A DNA stretch of 64,000 bases from Hofstenia miamia (lineage: Eukaryota > Xenacoelomorpha > Acoela > Hofsteniidae). Shown piece by piece: positions 58,860 through 64,000 of this stretch (positions are counted from its first letter, which is position 1; every line of letters starts with the position of its first letter). The stretch lies in the NCBI GenBank assembly GCA_900660155.1, contig CABFPE010001038.1:71153-135152 (forward strand), given 5' to 3'. The notes beneath the pieces were generated by a model, which ran no database searches, was not told the origin of the DNA, and saw only the letters and a program-made list of their open reading frames with translations. The translations under genes and the position numbers were made by a program.

Positions 58860-61340
58860 TTTGAAAATATACTCATACTAATTTAATGCATTCTAAAATT
58901 TCTGGACCCCTATTTCTGTCGCCCTCTGTCAGTTGCCAAATTGCTTAACCGTTAATCCATGGTGACTGTGGAATATACCGAATGCACAGCAGTGCTAGGG
59001 CAATTACAAGAAGAAAATGAAGTGAAACAAAAGCAATTTACTCTCATTCTTTTAATGCTTTAAACATTTAGTAAAATTTTGTAGAAGGCAAAATAACTAC
59101 TCATTTATTGTATGCATCCTACAAATAATAAAAAATTTATGTCTTCAAAAATTTGTTAATGAAGCTATTCATAAATGCATTTTAGATTTATTCCAATATG
59201 ATACATAGCGGGATAGGACATTTGGCGCTAGGATGGTAATATTTATTTATAAATTGTATATGGAAAAAGATAATATAAAACTCTTTTAGGCAATGGCAAA
59301 ATTTAACTATTTAGAACAAATGAATATTTTTTAAAAATAAATTCCAATTTCGGGTCATTTTATTAGTTTATATGATATATAACCTCTAAACAATAATGAT
59401 ATAAGACCTTAATCATGTTGATAGGATATCTATTTAGTTCCCGCTCAAAATCCGGACTAAAAACATATATTATCATAAACAGTAAATGAATTGCAATGTT
59501 CTCATGAAGTAAATATAGACATATATTAGTGTTTTCATGAAATATATCAATTACAGAAATCCTCCTTATACGGATGGCTGACTCTGCACAGTTTCATAAA
59601 ATATCACTTTTGTAATGCTTACTTTGAACGTCTACTCATCAGCTGGTTTCGATTTAATAGCGCTTATTGCAATTCTTTGGGCAATTTCTAATTTAGGAAA
59701 CAGATTAAAGTCAAGTTATTCCATTGGGAAGATTCTAAATTGCGCAAATTATTGTTTACTTTGAAATCGTATCTGTTTTAACACCAGAGATAGTTAGCCA
59801 TTCATTACGTGTTGAAATTAGAAGCTCCGATTAAAGGTTATATAACATATGCAAATTTAATAAAAGAAATAAATTTTGAAACCACATTGTAAAGTATAAT
59901 ATACTGCGAACTTTTTCTTAACAACTGAAAAAAGAAAAGGAATTCAATTATTTATAATTGCAAGCTATTAAACATTCTTGCAATAATTGAATACATTAAT
60001 ATTTGAAAAAAATAGTATATTACTTGAAATATTCACTTGAGGTTTAATTCATTTCCTGCTTTGAAGTGATAGACACATATTTGATAGCCAGGTAACATAA
60101 TACTTAGACCAACATGAAGAGTAAAATTTTTAAACTTTGATGAATATTTAGTGAAATAATCCATTTTGAAAATAAGAAGCATAATCTGCCAAAAATGTAT
60201 AAAATATTTAAAAATTAAAATTATTTTTGAGGTCAAATTATTAGAATATTATCTAATCTTAGTTCAAATGTTGACCGTGTTCTAGTCAGCCTTAATAATG
60301 ATTTGCATTTGCAAATGATTTCATATTCAAGAATCTATCCACACTTTCATTACCTTAGGGATTTAGCTTATTGAATTACCTGTATTTGAGACTTAAATTA
60401 TTATATTACTGATCTGGAGTAGTTCTAGTTGGCTTGGAACTAAGGTTCCCAAACTTTCTTAGCTCATAGACCAAATTTCGAATTTTATGTTACGCCAAAC
60501 CTTAATTTGATATAAAATTCAATGGACGGTATAAATTATAATGTGATTTATATTTATTTATTTATATATTTATCAATTAGGGCTAACTATCAGAACAAGT
60601 TAGTGAACTTCATCATTAAGCACAGAATAAATAGAGTAATAAAAAACAATACAATTTAATAAATTCATTGGGATCAGAGATATAGCTTATTACAAAATAC
60701 AATTGAATTTTGTTCAAATAAATCTTAAGTTGGAACAAAGTTTTTTGTTAAGCATAAATTAACAAATATATCCCTACGGATTAAACTCTGTAATTTTACA
60801 ATATCCAATATATTTAATGCTGATAGAGAAGCACACGAACCCGTTGTTGAAATGTCAGGATAATCAGCTAACCTGTTCTTGCTTTATTTTGCAGTCATTA
60901 GACTTTTGTTTCTCAACCGCCTGTCCAACAAAAAATATTCCAACTTACACCTCAACTGCAAAATTTTAAGGCTCATCGGTTACTACGGACTAAAACACAA
61001 AATTCAAAGCTGGTTGAAAACTACATGCTCAGTAATTGTAGCATTGTGACTTAAAACAAACCCGACTTTCTACAGAAGTGTGGTGCGCAGAACAAAGCAT
61101 TTAAGACCCTAAAATCTTCATAGACAGTGAACTAGCCTAGAAGTCTGTAGTTGCTTCAAAAAATTTGCACATAAGGCAGATAGTTCAGGGAAGTTTAGCA
61201 TTGTTTGTGAGATTGTACTTTGTTTTGCAGTTTTGAAACGATAATATAGCTTAAGTAAGCATGTTACTTAGACTAATTGACTTTCTATAGTGAGATAGTC
61301 TTATTCACTAGTCACTAGTATTTTTAAATTCAAAGCTGTA
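58860..61340. other. No gene recognised
   Basis: AT-rich sequence with no repeat or coding feature I can support. Confidence 0.5.
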
Positions 61341-61354
61341 GGACTGGAATCCTA

Positions 61355-63475
61355 AAATGAAGAGGCAACAAAATTAGTGTTGATGAAACGTGTTTATCAC
61401 TAAATGAACAACAAGTATTGGATCATGATATTACTAAACATGATTCAAAACCTTTGAAAAGTAATGGGAGCAAAACGAGTGAAGTTTCAGACCTTCCAGA
61501 ATGCTGGAGTATAAATCAATTGAAAAGTTTTAAACAAAAATATGATGGATTAATCTTTCGCAATAAAAAAACATGGTTGTGATTACTGTGGCTTTGACAT
61601 CAGTACATACTAAAGGCCTTAACTTGTCAATGGAATGGGCTAACTGCAGAAATGTAGTGCCAGGAAAGAATAAAGAAGTTCAACAAGAAGCTTCTTTAAG
61701 AAAAAAGATGAATTTACACTTGTCTTCACAATTGCACCATGCTTGCGTTAAGCAGCTAAAGGATTGTTCAAATGATATGGTAAAATGCATTGATAACTAA
61801 ATGAGAAGCATATGGAATCTTCGATTAAAGTTTTTAATACTGTGTACAGTTTGGCAAATAGAAGCCGCTCATTTTGTGATATTTAACATGAGATTGAGCT
61901 GCAAAAAAAATTGTGTAGATATGGGTGTAGGACTTCATTCTCGCAAAACTGCTGTGAAAATAGACGACCACATTGTCATGCAAATAAGAAAAGAATTATT
62001 CTCATTGAAAAATGTTTAAAAATCTGTATTATTATTGATGAATCTTCAAACGTGTCAAGTAAACCCACCATTGTCAATATTTATAAAGATCGAGGATTGC
62101 AATCTTTCTCCAACGATTTTTTTTTGGATTTGGTTGAATTGGAGGACAGGGAGCAGAAGAAATCTATACATGTTTATTAAATAGCTTGCATCTTGTTGAA
62201 TTCGATAAAGAATATTTGAAAAATCATCTAATCGCTTTCTGCTAAAATAGAGCCAGCGTAATGCTTGGTCAGAGATCTGCAGTAAGCCCAAGACTAAAAA
62301 CTGATTTCCCTAATATTATTTTTGGCACTGCTTAAGTCATCGGCTGCAACTAGTTTTAGATGACTCTGTCACTAATATAAACCAAGTAAACCACTTTAAA
62401 ATTTTTATGGATAAAATATACACTATTTTTCATCAATCATATAAAAACCAAGTGGAAATCTATAAAATTTCTGAAGAACTTGGACAGCAAATTATAGAGA
62501 TTGGTGGAGTTTTCGGGCTTAGATGTTCTGCTTACAGCTTAAGGGCTGCACTTGCTGTATGGCGTGCTTATTCTGTTTTGTGGAAATATTTCTCTAACTC
62601 GACAAAGCATTCAGGAATGGCTAACCGTCTTAGCAATAAATATTTTCTAGATGATGTAGCTTTAATGATAGATATACTACAAAAATTGTCTTTTCTTTCT
62701 GAAGCTCTTCAAAGTCGATGTGTAACTTTGACACGTGCTGAGAAATGAATATTAAGATCTATTAAGGCATTTGAACTACTCATAGAAAATAAAGGGACAT
62801 TTGAAAAGTAAATTGATGGCAGAATTGCTTGGGAAGAATTTAATAACATCTATCTTATAAAAAACCATAAATTTGGTCGCCTTCTCCGAAAAAAGCTGCT
62901 TGAGTTATAATTGAAAACATGCGAAAGCGACTGATAGATAATAGAAATTTGACATCAAAAAATAATGACCAGGAAGACATGGAATTTCGTGAAATGATTA
63001 ATTTGTTAGAGCCAGATCCCTGGAATATTCAGGAAGTTGTTGTGCCCTGGCTAGTTGCATAAGAAAAACTATATAAATTCACTGACATTTTTCATTACAT
63101 AATTTCTATTAATGATTTCCGTGATTATGTGGAAAGTGTACTGCAAAATTTCAAAGACCCTGTAATACCTCAAATTGCGCAAAAATCCAAAGCTATGATA
63201 AACATTATTGCTGTCAGCATTGCTGAAGCAGAAAAACGTTTTTTCCAGAATGAGTTATATTTATTCTGACAATAAAAATCGTCTTATCTTTGAAAACGTA
63301 GCAAATTTAATGACAATTAATCTTGTTGGTCTCCCATTTGAGACATGGAATGTCAGTCTTTTTGTCAAAACATGGCGAAGAGAAAGCCACAGTGCTGATT
63401 ATCCAAGGGTAAACCACAAAGTAGCTAAGAAACATGATAGCAATCAAGTGGCCATTTGGAATTTTTTAAAATAAA
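61355..63475 (+). pseudogene. hAT transposase pseudogene, KIAA1586 type
   Basis: Frame-shifted text gives this subfamily in order. PECWSINQLKSFKQKYDGLI then GCDYC gives the N-terminal zinc-finger-like block (61495-61590). DMGVGLHSRKTAVKIDDHIV (61917-61976) matches the usual VDLGVGLHSR block. CIIIDESSNVSSKPTIV (62030-62080) is the DE..S...KP block with a catalytic Asp. RCSAYSLRAALAVWRAYSVL (62521-62580) is the RW.aSs..a..avw.ny region. IAEAEKRFF and NRLIFENVANLMTINLVGLP (63215-63345) form the C-terminal dimerisation domain. Stops and frameshifts make it non-functional. Similar sequences are abundant in cnidarian and arthropod genomes (family knowledge). Confidence 0.88.
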
Positions 63476-63601
63476 AAATCTCGAATAAAGCACTGTTGGA
63501 GAAACATGCATTTTTGTTAATGAAGAAAATAAATATGTTTGTTAGCTGAACACGATAAATTTTATGGTAGTATTCTAATTCAATGAATGTACAAATTAGT
63601 A

Positions 63602-63905
63602 TGTTAATCCTTAGACGGGCAAATCTTTACAACAGTTGAGAATGAAACATTCTATATAAGTGCATTGTGCTTTTGTGGGGAGAATATTTTTTAACTTGAA
63701 TAGGATTCCTACTAAAAAGTTTAAACCAGAGATTATAAATGTAACTTTCAAATGTCAATTGGTTGTCTATAACAATTGCAAGATATTTTGCTTTCTCAAC
63801 GCTATTTATTTTGGTGTTGTTGTGTCGCATATTAATATTATCAACTGTTTTTTTCAATTTAGTAGAGATGATGAGATAATTTTAATTAATTTTAGAAGGA
63901 AATGA
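63602..63905 (-). pseudogene. LINE (Jockey-like) post-RT fragment
   Basis: The minus-strand frame reads SVEKAKYLAIVIDNQLTFES, matching the V...KYLGV.ID..LTF block after the RT domain, then KSTMHLYRMFHSQLL (usually L..LY..L.HS.L). Stops occur upstream. It is a short 5'-truncated remnant at the window's right edge, next to a terminal (TA)n tract (63973-64000). Confidence 0.75.
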
Positions 63906-63969
63906 GCAAACCTGTTGTTTGTAAGAACGATACAAAAGGGAACCTGCTCTAAAAATTTTAAATCCCATC

Positions 63970-64000
<31 letters not shown>

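Larger units (their letters stand above)
2438..64000. repeat. Dispersed (TA)n microsatellites (summary entry)
   Basis: Pure or near-pure TA tracts of about 20-60 bp occur at 2438-2464, 2979-3012, 5627-5647, 8741-8776, 11881-11900, 23497-23526, 24178-24219, 33078-33141, 33607-33628, 42047-42069, 42130-42168, 42229-42265, 44681-44711, 53673-53690, 56238-56262, 56402-56423, 57034-57055, 57194-57242, 57532-57580 and 63973-64000. Several directly border hammerhead-bearing elements or LINE ends, and two gaps end in them. This entry marks the range over which they are scattered, not one continuous repeat. Confidence 0.9.

Overview
The window is nuclear DNA of an animal, very probably an invertebrate. 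It is strongly AT-rich, broken by long (TA)n tracts and four assembly gaps, and its genes are split into short exons separated by introns of about 2 to 10 kb. The mobile-element mix (Penelope-like elements with hammerhead ribozymes, mariner, KIAA1586-type hAT, MULE, non-LTR retrotransposons) and degenerate TTAGGG-type repeats fit a cnidarian such as a hydrozoan, but the sequence alone does not settle the phylum. No bacterial genes, operons or CRISPR arrays are present.

Two host genes can be supported. The larger is on the minus strand. Four exons (29076-29502, 26802-27054, 16364-16561, 6096-6590) join in matching splice phase into a complete seven-transmembrane domain of the adhesion/secretin (family B) GPCR type, followed by a Ser/Pro-rich cytoplasmic tail. 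Its degenerate GPS-like region and the four-fold tandem copying of the 3' splice site before the last exon are unusual. The second gene is the first exon (52100-52282, plus strand) of a cathepsin L-type cysteine protease. It has a signal peptide and the start of the I29 inhibitor prodomain, and lies just downstream of a well-placed TATA box. Its remaining exons fall in or beyond a gap.

Most of the rest is transposon debris. From 0.6 to 3.0 kb is a decayed Penelope-like element (RT plus GIY-YIG) beside a 0.5-kb fold-back repeat that carries a hammerhead ribozyme. From 3.0 to 5.6 kb are nested MITE, mariner and LINE remnants. From 7.3 to 8.8 kb is a LINE split by a hAT-type element. At 9.8-10.3, 12.25-12.9, 16.7-17.3 and 17.3-18.6 kb are non-autonomous DNA transposons, several with exact target-site duplications. 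From 40.5 to 43.4 kb are mariner and LINE fragments and a second hammerhead. At 45.0-45.2 kb are two tRNA-like genes. From 45.8 to 47.3 kb is a MULE transposase pseudogene. From 47.89 to 51.10 kb is a 3.2-kb terminal-inverted-repeat element with a 9-bp target-site duplication, a captured or inserted LINE fragment and a 1.56-kb minisatellite built from its own terminal motif. Near 57.3 kb is a third hammerhead, at 58.4 kb a GC-rich hAT MITE, at 61.35-63.5 kb a KIAA1586-type hAT pseudogene, and at 63.6-63.9 kb another LINE fragment.

The long stretches between these (10.3-12.2, 13-16.3, 20.3-40.5, 53.7-56.2 and 59-61.3 kb) hold introns or intergenic DNA in which I recognise nothing beyond microsatellites.
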